Part shown: positions 17,013 through 25,462 of the stretch, one piece after another
Numbering within the stretch: the first letter of the stretch is position 1
Layout: each line of letters begins with the position of its first letter
Source of the DNA: Verrucomicrobiota bacterium
GTDB lineage: Bacteria; Verrucomicrobiota; Verrucomicrobiia; Opitutales; T3Sed10-336
Direction: 5' to 3'
NCBI GenBank assembly: GCA_003565135.1
Contig: PXDC01000256.1
Location: forward strand, 1-32,460
DNA: 32,460 bases
Notes under the pieces: model-generated
Told to the model about the DNA's origin: nothing
What the model saw: only the letters and a program-made list of their open reading frames with translations
Database searches by the model: none
Translations under genes and position numbers: made by a program

Positions 17013-17921
17013 TTATTCATTTTTATTCCGGGGATTGTTCGCAGGTAATTCGGAACCGTTTTTGCGCGCTTTCCGGTTTTCCCGCCATTGCCGGATTTTC
17101 TCCATCCGTACCGATTGCCGTTTGAAATGGGTGTACATCCCGTAAAAAATGTACCCGAGAAACACGAGCACCAGGCCGTTTTCCCGCCAGAGGAAGAGCA
17201 GGACCCCGATGGCGAAGATGAGGATAAAGGTTCGGGTCCGGGCCCGGGTGGTCCAGTCGATCTCCTTGAAGCTCGGGTATTGGATCGTGCTGACCATGAG
17301 GTAGGCGATGAGCAGCATCAGGACCGGCAGCAGGATGGACAGGCGCTGCAGCTCGTGGCTGTTGAGGAAAAAGACAAGGGAGGCGATGGTTCCGGCGGCG
17401 GCGGGGACGGGCAGGCCGATAAAATCCTTGGTCTGGTAGTTGCGCGAACGGGAGTAGACGGCCGGGTGGGTGATGACGTTGAACCGCGACAGGCGAACCG
17501 CCGCACACAGGAGGTAAACGAACCCGATGAACCAGCCGATGCGTTGGAAAAACGGGTACTCTTCGGTGGGTGAAAGGATCAATAGAAATACCATCAGGGC
17601 CGGCGCGATGCCGAAGGAAACGATGTCGGCGATCGAGTCGAACTCCTTGCCAAAGAGGGATTCCCGGCCGCCGAGGCGCGCCAGGCGACCATCGAGGGCG
17701 TCGAATATGACCGCGGCGAGAATAAAACCCACCGCGTGAGCGTAATAAAGCGCGGAAATCTCGTCCTTTCCGATCATGCTGGCCGTCTGCGCCTGGATGC
17801 ACTTGATGACCGCGACGAAACCGCAGAAGAGATTCCCCGCCGTCATCAGGTTGGGCAGGAGGTAGATCCTGCTGGCGCGGGTGGCTTCGAAAATCTCCTT
17901 GTTGGAATCGGAATCGCTCAT
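17013..17921 (-). CDS. pssA: CDP-diacylglycerol-serine O-phosphatidyltransferase
   Basis: Integral-membrane enzyme making phosphatidylserine from CDP-diacylglycerol and serine, the route to phosphatidylethanolamine. 302 aa. The CDP-alcohol phosphatidyltransferase signature (DG-x2-AR-x8-G-x3-D-x3-D) is complete in FDALDGRLARLGG followed by GKEFDSIADIVSFG. About eight hydrophobic helices; the N-terminus (IYLLPNLMTAGNLFCGF) is typical of the Gram-positive/archaeal-like PssA group. The tail is strongly basic. It starts 23 bp after the RelE-like gene and is probably transcribed with it. No decarboxylase gene (psd) is adjacent. Confidence 0.93.
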   Translation of the reverse strand: MSDSDSNKEIFEATRASRIYLLPNLMTAGNLFCGFVAVIKCIQAQTASMIGKDEISALYYAHAVGFILAAVIFDALDGRLARLGGRESLFGKEFDSIADIVSFGIAPALMVFLLILSPTEEYPFFQRIGWFIGFVYLLCAAVRLSRFNVITHPAVYSRSRNYQTKDFIGLPVPAAAGTIASLVFFLNSHELQRLSILLPVLMLLIAYLMVSTIQYPSFKEIDWTTRARTRTFILIFAIGVLLFLWRENGLVLVFLGYIFYGMYTHFKRQSVRMEKIRQWRENRKARKNGSELPANNPRNKNE

Positions 17922-17944
17922 CGCGCGGGGGCCTCGACGGCAGG

Positions 17945-18295
17945 CTACTTTTTGAGGCTTTCGAGGTACTTCCAGAATGACTGGTGTTGCTCGACCATCT
18001 GCTGGTCCGAAATCGGCAGCTTGGTGCGGAAAACGAAGTCGGCCAGTGAGTTCTTGTCGAGGATGTAATGACTGTAAATGGTCTCGCCCCGGATTTCGAA
18101 ATAAATGCGGTGATTGCCGGCCCGAAGGCGGTAATAGGTCACCCCTTCCCGGTGAAATTTTCCCAGCGGCTCGCGGGGATGGGCCAGTTGTTCCGCGGTC
18201 AGGCTGCTGATCGGTTCCAGTAGCAGCATCTGATCGCGTTTGTCCATCTTGGCGAGCTCGCGCATGCTCTGTTCGCTGAAGGTGATCTGGTACAT
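17945..18295 (-). CDS. Solitary RelE/ParE-fold protein
   Basis: 116 aa. MYQITFSEQSMRELAKMD, LTAEQLAHPREPLGKF, TYYRLRAGNHRIYFEIRG and YSHYILDKNSLADF follow the RelE/ParE toxin fold, with the conserved Y-R-L-R-x-G-x-x-R-I segment. A further 30-residue helical tail (ISDQQMVEQHQSFWKYLESL) is unusual. AGGAG lies six bases before the ATG. No antitoxin-like gene is found next to it on either side: upstream is a divergent GIY-YIG-like gene, downstream (23 bp) pssA. It may be a domesticated RelE-fold regulator rather than a toxin. Confidence 0.72.
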   Translation of the reverse strand: MYQITFSEQSMRELAKMDKRDQMLLLEPISSLTAEQLAHPREPLGKFHREGVTYYRLRAGNHRIYFEIRGETIYSHYILDKNSLADFVFRTKLPISDQQMVEQHQSFWKYLESLKK

Positions 18296-18494
18296 GGAAG
18301 CTCCTGGGAATCCCCTGGGTTATAGCGGTCCGGCGAATTGGAGAGGAAACCGCTTAAATAGGAGACTTTTGCACAACCGGCGAGAGGTTGGCAATGTATT
18401 AATGTCCGGGGGCAATTCGGGGACTTGACAAGGGCGACGGGATTGCGAGGATGCCGGTCATCCGGATTCCCCCCGGGTCGTCCGGGAGTTGCGG

Positions 18495-18863
18495 ATGACA
18501 ACCATGAACGTTCACTGGTCGGCATTTCACCGTGATTTCACGGAGAACGAGGTTCACGAATACGTACCCCGGGAGGGCGGTGTTTACCTGCTCTGGGTGC
18601 GCATGAAGAGCCGGAAATGGCGGTGCTTCTTCGCCGGGGCGGCGGATAACCTGGAGGAGCGGCTCCTGCAGCACCTGTCGCCGAAAGAGGAAAACCGCTG
18701 TATTGCCGAGCAGGTGTCGGATTACGTTTGCGGCTTCGAGTACGCCCGTGTGGACGGCCCGCGGGAACGTCAGGGGGTGCTCAAATTCCTGTACGACCGC
18801 TATCTCCCGGACTGCTGCGCCGAGGATCCCGGGGGCACCCCGCTCAAGGTGAACCCGCCCTGA
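18495..18863 (+). CDS. Small GIY-YIG-like protein
   Basis: 122 aa. It resembles a minimal GIY-YIG domain: GGVYLLWV (first triad, about 28-35), KWRCFFAGAADNLEERLLQHLS (shown by FFAG and DNLEERL, second triad and the Arg helix), then a C-terminal helix ending FLYDRYLPDCC. The second triad reads F-A-G where nucleases have Y-[IV]-G, so catalysis may be lost or changed. The ATG at 18495 is chosen for GGGAG six bases upstream; another in-frame ATG lies at 18504. It shares a 199-bp divergent intergenic region with the RelE-like gene. Its 3' end overlaps the convergent oxidoreductase gene by 20 bp. Confidence 0.62.
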   Translation: MTTMNVHWSAFHRDFTENEVHEYVPREGGVYLLWVRMKSRKWRCFFAGAADNLEERLLQHLSPKEENRCIAEQVSDYVCGFEYARVDGPRERQGVLKFLYDRYLPDCCAEDPGGTPLKVNPP

Positions 18864-19950
18864 TCCCGGGCGTTTCGTCCGCTTCTTCAGCGGTTGCGAG
18901 GGGCAACTTCACCTCGCGGTTCAGCCGGTCCGATTCATAGACGGCTTCCAGAATTTCGATCACCCGGCGGCTCTCGTCGGGCGGCACCGGTGACGGTCTT
19001 CCCTCCCGGATAGCGGCGACAAAGGCGAGGATTTCCTCGGTATGGGGTTTCTGCAGACCCGTGGCCGGCACGATCCGGCTGTCGACCAGGACCCGGTTGA
19101 CGGCGGAGGCGTACTCACCTCCCGGCCATTCGACACTCCCCTTCCTTCCGAACAGACGGGCGCTGAAATCCTGGGACTCCTGCTGGTGCTGGAGCCAGCA
19201 GGCTTCGAGAACCATGGTCGCGCCGCTTTCGAAGTGGATGAAGGCGGAAACAAAATCCTCCGTGGTCACCCGTTCGCGATCCCATTCCCCCCAGCCCCCG
19301 GGAAGGTCGTGATCGCGGGCGAAGTTCACCATCAACCGGCCGGTGACCCGGACCGGCCGGGGAAAGTTCATCAGCCAGAGGCCGAGATCGAGCGCGTGGA
19401 CGCCGATATCCATGCAGGGACCGCCGCCGCTCAAAGCACTGTCTATCATGCTCGGTGAGGAGGGCATGAGGTTCCGGCGCACGGCGTGAATGCGCGAGTG
19501 GTAGACGTGGCCGAGATCGCGTTCGTGCAGGAAGTTTTTGATGGCGACAGCCGACGGGGTGTAGCGCTGGTTCTGCCCGGTCATGACCAGGCGCCCGGCC
19601 GCCGCCGCGGCCTCTTCGATGGCCCGGATCGAGGCGGTGGTGGTCGATAGGGGTTTTTCGCAGAGAACGTGTTTGCCCGCGCGCAACGCTTCGATGGTAA
19701 TGGGAGCATGGAAGACGTTCGGGGTGGCGATGTCGACCACGTCGATTTCCTCGATCTTCAGGAGCTCGCGATGATCGGCGAAAATGTTCGGGATTTTGAA
19801 GTCTTCGGCCATTTTGGCCGCCGCTTCCCGGTTGTTGTCGCACACCGCCACCAGTTCGCAGTCCGGAACGGCCAGCCAGCCGGGATTGAGGTGCGCGGCC
19901 CGCATGATGCCGCCGGCGCCGATAAGGCCCACTTTCAGTTTTTGAGGCAT
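18844..19950 (-). CDS. Gfo/Idh/MocA-family oxidoreductase
   Basis: NAD(P)-dependent sugar or polyol dehydrogenase-like protein, 368 aa. The start at 19950 places the Rossmann motif (KVGLIGAGGIMRAAH) at the N-terminus; the frame is open far upstream but those residues are low-complexity filler. The catalytic-Lys motif CEKPLS and the substrate-side GGGPCMDIGVHALDLG, with the conserved His, are both present. Cytoplasmic, no signal peptide. Substrate cannot be deduced. Divergent from the GHL10-like hydrolase gene across 148 bp, so the two may serve one glycan pathway. Confidence 0.88.
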   Translation of the reverse strand: MPQKLKVGLIGAGGIMRAAHLNPGWLAVPDCELVAVCDNNREAAAKMAEDFKIPNIFADHRELLKIEEIDVVDIATPNVFHAPITIEALRAGKHVLCEKPLSTTTASIRAIEEAAAAAGRLVMTGQNQRYTPSAVAIKNFLHERDLGHVYHSRIHAVRRNLMPSSPSMIDSALSGGGPCMDIGVHALDLGLWLMNFPRPVRVTGRLMVNFARDHDLPGGWGEWDRERVTTEDFVSAFIHFESGATMVLEACWLQHQQESQDFSARLFGRKGSVEWPGGEYASAVNRVLVDSRIVPATGLQKPHTEEILAFVAAIREGRPSPVPPDESRRVIEILEAVYESDRLNREVKLPLATAEEADETPGIRAGSP

Positions 19951-20098
19951 GAGCGCACTCAAAGGTTTTCCGGTGGGCGAAGCAATCACGGAAATCACCG
20001 GCCGCATCGTGTTTTGGATTTGCGATTGCGGGTTTTTTGAGCGTCTTTTGCAGGTGATGGCCAGCCCGTTCCCGATGCCTGCCGAATCCAAACATTCT

Positions 20099-21508
20099 AT
20101 GACCATGAAACCGTGGGCCACCTGGCGGGGCGCAGTCGCCGGGTGTATCGCCGGCGGGCGGTTCCTGCTGGCGTTCGGGGCGATCGGGTTCGGGGCGGCC
20201 CTCATGTTCCCGGCGCCGGTTGCCGCGGGCGAGGTGCGGGGAACCTGGCTGACCACAACCGCCAACGACGCCCTGGCGAACCCGCAGGCCACCGCCGAAT
20301 CCATGCGGCGACTGCGGGAGATGGGACTGAATACGGTCTACGTGGAAGCGTGGAAAAACGGATACACCCAATTTCCCTCGCGCACCCTCGACGATACGCT
20401 GGGCGTCGACCGCCACCCCGATCTGCTGGCGGGGGAACGCGGGCCGCGCGATCTCCTGGGGGAGGCCCTGATCGAGGCCCACCGGAATGAGTTGCTCTGT
20501 TTCGCCTGGTTTGAATACGGATTTATGGCCGCCCACGCGGGAACGGACAATCGGCTGGTGCGCGAAAAACCGGAATGGCTGAGCGAGGATATCGATGGAA
20601 ATCTCGTCGCCCCCAACGGGTTTATCTGGATGAATCCGGTCCATCCCGAGGTTCGCGCTTTTCTCATCCGCCTCGTGCTCGACGCCGTCGAACGCTACGA
20701 CCTCGACGGCGTTCAGCTCGACGACCGGCTGGCGTGGCCGCACTACACGATGGGCTACGACGCCTATACCCGCGAGGTGTATGCCGCCGAACACGGAGGC
20801 GAGCAACCGCCGGACAATCCGAGGGACCCGGACTGGCTCAAGTGGCGGGCCGATAAAGTGACCGAGTTTGCCGGCGACTTTTACCGCGCCCTGCGGGAAG
20901 CCCGCCCCGACCTGCTCGTGTCGGTAAGCCCCGCCCCCTATCCCTGGAGCTTCGAGAATTATGCCTGCGATTGGCCCGCCTGGGCCTACGAGGGGTGGTT
21001 CGATGAATTCGTTCCCCAGGTTTACCGGGAGGGGTTTTCCGCCTTCGAGGACGGCTGGCGGGATCAGCTCGAAGCGATCGGCGGGCGCCGGCGGGCGTTG
21101 CTGGCCGGGATCCGCATCGTGGGAAGCGGTCCGGATACCCCCTGGGAGGAACTGCACAAAAAGCTCGCGTTAACCCGCGATTCGCGTGCCGGGGGACACG
21201 TCCTGTGGTTCAGCCGCGGCGTGCTGGAGGTTTACCCGGATGAAATCGAGGCGTTTTACGACGTGGCCGGCACCGGGCAGGCGACCCACCCCGGCCGGCC
21301 GGGCGATTGGCGCCCCGCGCCGGTGGTGGGCGAAAAGCTCGAGGATGACCAGTGGGGGGCGGACGTGTCCGAGGCGGGACGGTACCGGCTCGTGGCCAAA
21401 CTCCGGGACGGCTGGCGGGAAATGACCGCCCTGTACCTGGAACCGGGAAACACCCGGTTTGCCGTCCCGGGCGCGGAAGCGGTCGAGTTGCTCCGCGACC
21501 GGCGCTGA
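20099..21508 (+). CDS. GHL10/DUF187-type glycoside hydrolase-like protein, exported
   Basis: 469 aa from the ATG at 20099. The N-terminus is a long signal peptide or membrane anchor (about residues 8-45: GAVAGCIAGG, FLLAFGAIGFG, then PVAAGEVRGTW). The mature part starts with the GHL10 hallmark VRGTWLTTTAND and continues with a TIM-barrel pattern: LREMGLNTVYVEAWKNG, WFEYGF, WMNPVHPEVRAFLI, YDLDGVQLDDRLAWP (acidic pair at the barrel mouth) and FDEFVPQVYREGF. The family acts on polysaccharides, but its substrates are poorly known. The start is uncertain: an in-frame ATG at 20057 also exists and neither has a clear ribosome-binding site. Confidence 0.82.
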   Translation: MTMKPWATWRGAVAGCIAGGRFLLAFGAIGFGAALMFPAPVAAGEVRGTWLTTTANDALANPQATAESMRRLREMGLNTVYVEAWKNGYTQFPSRTLDDTLGVDRHPDLLAGERGPRDLLGEALIEAHRNELLCFAWFEYGFMAAHAGTDNRLVREKPEWLSEDIDGNLVAPNGFIWMNPVHPEVRAFLIRLVLDAVERYDLDGVQLDDRLAWPHYTMGYDAYTREVYAAEHGGEQPPDNPRDPDWLKWRADKVTEFAGDFYRALREARPDLLVSVSPAPYPWSFENYACDWPAWAYEGWFDEFVPQVYREGFSAFEDGWRDQLEAIGGRRRALLAGIRIVGSGPDTPWEELHKKLALTRDSRAGGHVLWFSRGVLEVYPDEIEAFYDVAGTGQATHPGRPGDWRPAPVVGEKLEDDQWGADVSEAGRYRLVAKLRDGWREMTALYLEPGNTRFAVPGAEAVELLRDRR

Positions 21509-21538
21509 ATCGCCGGCGGAAAAAAGAAAGATTCGTCC

Positions 21539-21572
21539 TTGAAATATACTCTAGGGGGGTATACTATAGGGG
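21539..21572 (+). promoter_or_regulatory. csoR promoter with CsoR operator in the spacer
   Basis: TTGAAA (21539-21544), a 17-bp spacer, TACTAT (21562-21567). The spacer and -10 contain TATAC-N9-GTATA (21545-21563) around a run of six G, the GC-tract pseudo-palindrome recognised by CsoR repressors. Bound CsoR would block the -35/-10 region until Cu(I) is present. The csoR ATG follows five bases after the -10, so the transcript may begin at the start codon. Confidence 0.75.
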
Positions 21573-21848
21573 ATGGAAACGGACATCAAGGGGGACCTGC
21601 TGCGGCGGCTGAAACGGATCGAGGGACAGGTGCGCGGGTTGCAACGCATGGTGGAGGAGGACGACTATTGCGCGGATTTACTCAACCAGCTCGCCTCGGT
21701 GCAAAGCGCCCTGCGCTCGACGGGTAAGGTTGTGACCCGCAACCATCTGGAGACCTGTGTGACCCGCGCGCTCCGATCGGGCGACGCCGACGCCGCCCGC
21801 AAAACCTACGACGAAATCATGGAGATTCTTTTCCGCCGGTCGTCGTAG
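21573..21848 (+). CDS. csoR: Copper-sensing transcriptional repressor CsoR
   Basis: All-helical DUF156 repressor, 91 aa. LLRRLKRIEGQVRGLQRMVEE is the family's first helix (seen in part: RRLKRIEGQVRG). The Cu(I) ligands Cys33 (DDYCADLL), His58 and Cys62 (RNHLETCV) are present with spacings 25 and 4, equal to those in characterised CsoR, so copper is the likely signal rather than nickel, sulfide or formaldehyde. It is directly followed by copA (37 bp) and preceded by its own operator, giving autoregulation. The ATG at 21573 is the only good start. Confidence 0.93.
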   Translation: METDIKGDLLRRLKRIEGQVRGLQRMVEEDDYCADLLNQLASVQSALRSTGKVVTRNHLETCVTRALRSGDADAARKTYDEIMEILFRRSS

Positions 21849-21885
21849 GGACCCGGGAACGGCGGATACGTGAATTAAAGGACGA

Positions 21886-24354
21886 ATGATGACAACGGAA
21901 ACAGGGAAACGGACCCCGGGAGCGGATGAATTCACTCTTCCGGTGGAGGGTATGAGCTGCGCCTCGTGCGTCGGGCGGGTGGAACGGGTTGCCGGGGACG
22001 TGCCGGGGGTGGCGGGGGCGTCGGCCGACTTCGTCACGGGCCGCCTGCGGGGGACCGCCGCAGCCGGGTCGGTCGACTGGTCCGGCCTGGCGGAAAACCT
22101 CCGGGGTGCCGGTTTTCCCCCGATCGAGTCGGAACGGGTGTTCCGGGTGGAGGGCATGAGTTGCGCCTCTTGCACCGGCCGGGTGGAGAAGGCGCTGAAG
22201 GCCCGGCCCGGGGTGCTGGAGGCGTCGGTGAATCTTTCGTCGGAGGAGGTGACCGTTCGGTACCTGGACGGGGTGATGGAAGCCGAAGGTTTGAAGGAAG
22301 CGGCTGCTGCCGCCGGCTACCCTCTGTCGGAATCCGTCCACCGGGCCGCAGGCGAACACGCCGCGGACGAGTCGGCGAAGCTGCGGCGGAATCTCTGGGT
22401 GGCGGCGGCGTTGACCCTGCCTTTATTCCTGCTGGACATGGGCCCGATGGTGATTCCGGCCTTCGGAAGCGTCCTGGAGGAGGCGGTTTCCCGGGACGCC
22501 CTCCTCCTCCTGTTCTTTGTTTTGGCGACCCTGGTCCAATTCGGTCCGGGCCTGCGTTTTTACCGGTTGGGGGGACCGAAGCTTCTCCGGGGAAGTCCCG
22601 ATATGAACTCGCTCGTGGTCCTGGGAACCACCGCGGCCTGGGGTTACTCGTCGGTCGCGGTTTTCCTGCCGGGACTCCTGCCGGAGGAGGCGGTGCACGT
22701 CTACTTCGAAGCCTCGGCGGTCATCATTACGCTGGTGCTGCTGGGGCGGTACCTGGAGGCCCTGGCCAAGGGCCGCACCAGCGAGGCCATCCGCCGCCTC
22801 ATGAGCCTGCAGCCGCCGGAGGCGCGGGTAATACGGGGGGACGACGAGGTGACGATCCCGGTCGGTGAGGTGGAAATCGGCGACACCCTGGTGGTCCGTC
22901 CGGGCGAAAAACCGCCGGTCGACGGCGAGGTCGTTTCCGGGTCTTCCTGGGTGGATGAATCCATGTTGACCGGCGAGCCGCTGCCGGTGGAAAAACAGGC
23001 CGGCGACGGTATCGCGGCGGGCACCCTCAACACCAGCGGCAGTTTCCGCTACCGGGCCACGCGGGTGGGCCGGGATACGGTCCTGGCCCGCATCATCGCC
23101 ATGGTCGAGCGCGCCCAGGCGAGCAAGGTGCCGATCCAGGGGCTGGTCGACCGGGTAGTCCGGGTATTCGTCCCGGTAGTGATGGCGATTGCCGCCCTCA
23201 CCTTCCTTGTTTGGATGTGGCTGGGGCCGGTACCGGCCCTGACGTTTGCCCTGGTCAACGCGGTGGCGGTGCTCATTATCGCCTGCCCTTGTGCCATGGG
23301 ATTGGCCACGCCGACTTCACTGATGGTGGGGATGGGGAAGGCGGCCGAACACGGGATCCTCTTCCGGTCCGGCGAGGCCATTCAGCGGTTGCGGGAAATC
23401 CGTTGCCTGGCGGTGGACAAGACCGGAACCCTGACCCGTGGCAAACCGGAATTGACCGATATCGACGTAGCGGGGGGATTCTCCCGCCACGATGTCCTCC
23501 GGCTGGCGGCCGCCGCCGAATCGGGTTCGGAACACCCCCTGGCCGCGGCCATGGTGGAGCGCGCGCGCGCCGACGGTCTCACCTGGCCCGAAGCGGAGCG
23601 ATTCAACGCCGCGGCCGGGTTCGGGATCGAGGCCCGGGTCGAAGGCCGGGATGTGCGGGTGGGAAGCCGGCGGTACCTGGGTGAAGCCGGCATTGAAGCC
23701 GGGGAACTCGGGGCCGTGGCCGACCGGCTGGCGAACGCGGGCAAAACCCCGGTCTTTGTCGCTCTCGACGGCCGGGCGGCGGCCGTGCTGGCCGTGGAGG
23801 ACGCCTTGAAGGATTCCGCCGCCGGGGCCGTGACGGCGCTGCAGCGCAGCGGGGTGACCGTGGTCATGATCACCGGGGACCAGCCGCGGACGGCGGAGGC
23901 CGTGGCCGAGCGGCTGGGCATCGACGATGTGATGGCGGAAGTGCTCCCGGACGGGAAGGCGGAAGCGGTGCGGGCGTTGCGGCGCCGCCACGGGAGCGTG
24001 GCCTTTGTCGGTGACGGCATCAACGACGCACCCGCCCTGGCCGAGGCCGACGTGGGCATCGCGATCGGTGCCGGAACCGACATCGCCATCGAGAGCGCCG
24101 GGGTTGTCCTCATGTCGGAGGACCTCGGCAAATTGCCCGTCGCTCTTGCCCTGTCCCGGGCGACCTTGCGCAACATCAAGCAGAACCTCTTCTGGGCGTT
24201 CGCCTACAACACGACGCTTATTCCGGTCGCGGCCGGCGTGCTCTACCCGCTGTGGGGCTGGCTTCTCTCCCCCATGCTCGCCGCCGCCGCCATGGGGCTT
24301 TCCAGCCTTTTCGTGGTGACCAACGCCCTGCGGCTCAAACGTTTTTCCCCGTGA
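21886..24354 (+). CDS. copA: Cu(I)-exporting P1B-type ATPase
   Basis: Inner-membrane ATPase pumping Cu(I) out of the cytoplasm, 822 aa, full length. Two N-terminal heavy-metal-binding domains with GMSCASC (Cys25/Cys28 and Cys93/Cys96), eight membrane helices, the actuator motif [11 protein letters not shown], transmembrane ion-binding Cys-Pro-Cys (467-469, [14 protein letters not shown]), phosphorylation site DKTGTLTRG (Asp511), an ATP-binding SEHPLAAAM motif and hinge [15 protein letters not shown] (from 709). AAGGA before the ATG is a good ribosome-binding site. Co-transcribed with csoR; no copZ chaperone gene follows. Confidence 0.96.
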   Translation: MMTTETGKRTPGADEFTLPVEGMSCASCVGRVERVAGDVPGVAGASADFVTGRLRGTAAAGSVDWSGLAENLRGAGFPPIESERVFRVEGMSCASCTGRVEKALKARPGVLEASVNLSSEEVTVRYLDGVMEAEGLKEAAAAAGYPLSESVHRAAGEHAADESAKLRRNLWVAAALTLPLFLLDMGPMVIPAFGSVLEEAVSRDALLLLFFVLATLVQFGPGLRFYRLGGPKLLRGSPDMNSLVVLGTTAAWGYSSVAVFLPGLLPEEAVHVYFEASAVIITLVLLGRYLEALAKGRTSEAIRRLMSLQPPEARVIRGDDEVTIPVGEVEIGDTLVVRPGEKPPVDGEVVSGSSWVDESMLTGEPLPVEKQAGDGIAAGTLNTSGSFRYRATRVGRDTVLARIIAMVERAQASKVPIQGLVDRVVRVFVPVVMAIAALTFLVWMWLGPVPALTFALVNAVAVLIIACPCAMGLATPTSLMVGMGKAAEHGILFRSGEAIQRLREIRCLAVDKTGTLTRGKPELTDIDVAGGFSRHDVLRLAAAAESGSEHPLAAAMVERARADGLTWPEAERFNAAAGFGIEARVEGRDVRVGSRRYLGEAGIEAGELGAVADRLANAGKTPVFVALDGRAAAVLAVEDALKDSAAGAVTALQRSGVTVVMITGDQPRTAEAVAERLGIDDVMAEVLPDGKAEAVRALRRRHGSVAFVGDGINDAPALAEADVGIAIGAGTDIAIESAGVVLMSEDLGKLPVALALSRATLRNIKQNLFWAFAYNTTLIPVAAGVLYPLWGWLLSPMLAAAAMGLSSLFVVTNALRLKRFSP

Positions 24355-24403
24355 TCCGGCAACGGGACGCAATACCTGAAGAACCGTCGACCAAAGCGGG
24401 ACT

Positions 24404-24424
24404 CGACAAGGCTGCTTCTTGTCG
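24404..24424 (+). terminator. Hairpin after copA
   Basis: CGACAAG (24404-24410) and CTTGTCG (24418-24424) form a perfect 7-bp stem with a 7-nt loop, 50 bp after the copA stop. No T-run follows directly, so it is a weak candidate terminator for the csoR-copA unit. Confidence 0.35.
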
Positions 24425-24516
24425 GTTCATTGCCCTTTCCTTTCCCCCATGAAACCTCACTATTCAAGGAATCTGCCGGGCGGCCGCGATGGGGAAGCCC
24501 GTTGTTTCCCGCACCG

Positions 24517-25443
24517 ATGGGCGAATCCGTGAAGCAGCCGTTTTCCATCGGGGTCGACGGTGGCGGAACCAAGACCGAGCTCGTGCTGTTGGACGCCGAT
24601 GGGCGGCAGGTGGCCCGGCACCGCGCCGGGGGATCGAATCCGAACCAGCTGGGCAGCGAGCGCGCCTGGGAAGTGACCCGTCGGGCTTTGCATGACCTGG
24701 TGGCCAAGGCCGGGGTGAAGGATCCGGCCGGATGTGTCGAGCGAACCCTCCTGTGCATGGCGGGCGACCGATTTTCCTGGAATGAATTCGGGAACGGGCT
24801 TGAGGGATTCGGCCAGGTCGACGTCCTGGGCGATATCGTCCCGGTCCTGGAGCTGGCGACGGGCGGGCGCCCCGGACTGGTGGTGCACGGGGGAACCGGG
24901 TCGTTTGTCTCCGCGCGCGATGCCGAAGGGAATACCCACTGGGCCGGCGGTCAGGGTTGGTTGTTCGACGACTCCGGAAGCGGGTTCGACATCGGGCGGC
25001 GGGGCATGCGGCTGGCCTTGTTTCAGCTTCAGGGCTGGTATCCGCCCACCCCCTTGGCCGAGGCGATGCGTTCCGTCACGGGACTGGACGGGTACGAGGC
25101 GATCACCCGCTCTCTCTACGAACGCCAGGACCGCAATGCCCTGATCAGCGGTTTCGCTCCAAAGGTTTTCGCGGCGGCCGAACAGGGCGACCGGTGGGCG
25201 GAGGAGGTGATTCGGGCGAGCGTGACCGAGCTTTTTTCCCTCGCCGTCGATGTGGCGCGAAAACTGGATCTGCCCGGCGGGGTTCCCTGCGGGCTGAGCG
25301 GCCCCATTCTCACGCAGGCTTTGTCGATCGAAGCGATCGGGCGAATCGCGGCCGTCGAAACGCCCGACTGGTCCCTCACCCCCGTCCGCGAATCCCCGAT
25401 CGAGGGTGTGGTCCGGATCCTTCAACGCATGCGCGGCGGTTGA
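24517..25443 (+). CDS. BadF/BadG/BcrA/BcrD-type ATPase, N-acetylglucosamine-kinase-like
   Basis: ASKHA-fold kinase of 308 aa, probably phosphorylating an amino sugar (GlcNAc) in the cytoplasm. PHOSPHATE-1 motif FSIGVDGGGTKTELVLLD at the N-terminus, PHOSPHATE-2 motif LVVHGGTGSFVSARD, then GSGFDIGRRGM and adenosine motif CGLSGPIL. The ATG at 24517 puts the ATP motif at the usual place; no Shine-Dalgarno is visible. It converges on a GH20 hexosaminidase gene, whose product would supply the sugar. The specificity is inferred from this and from family resemblance. A benzoyl-CoA-reductase-type role is unlikely because there is no Fe-S cysteine pattern or partner subunit. Confidence 0.85.
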   Translation: MGESVKQPFSIGVDGGGTKTELVLLDADGRQVARHRAGGSNPNQLGSERAWEVTRRALHDLVAKAGVKDPAGCVERTLLCMAGDRFSWNEFGNGLEGFGQVDVLGDIVPVLELATGGRPGLVVHGGTGSFVSARDAEGNTHWAGGQGWLFDDSGSGFDIGRRGMRLALFQLQGWYPPTPLAEAMRSVTGLDGYEAITRSLYERQDRNALISGFAPKVFAAAEQGDRWAEEVIRASVTELFSLAVDVARKLDLPGGVPCGLSGPILTQALSIEAIGRIAAVETPDWSLTPVRESPIEGVVRILQRMRGG

Positions 25444-25462
25444 GCGGGATTGTGGGGGGGGA

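Noticed and set aside
19115-21157. 680-codon minus-strand frame across the oxidoreductase and GHL10 genes
   Set aside because: It lies antisense to one real gene and in another frame of the other; Arg/Gly/Pro/His-rich, no domain.
24404-24424. Strong intrinsic terminator after copA
   Set aside because: The stem is only 7 bp and lacks a following T-run; listed only as a weak candidate.
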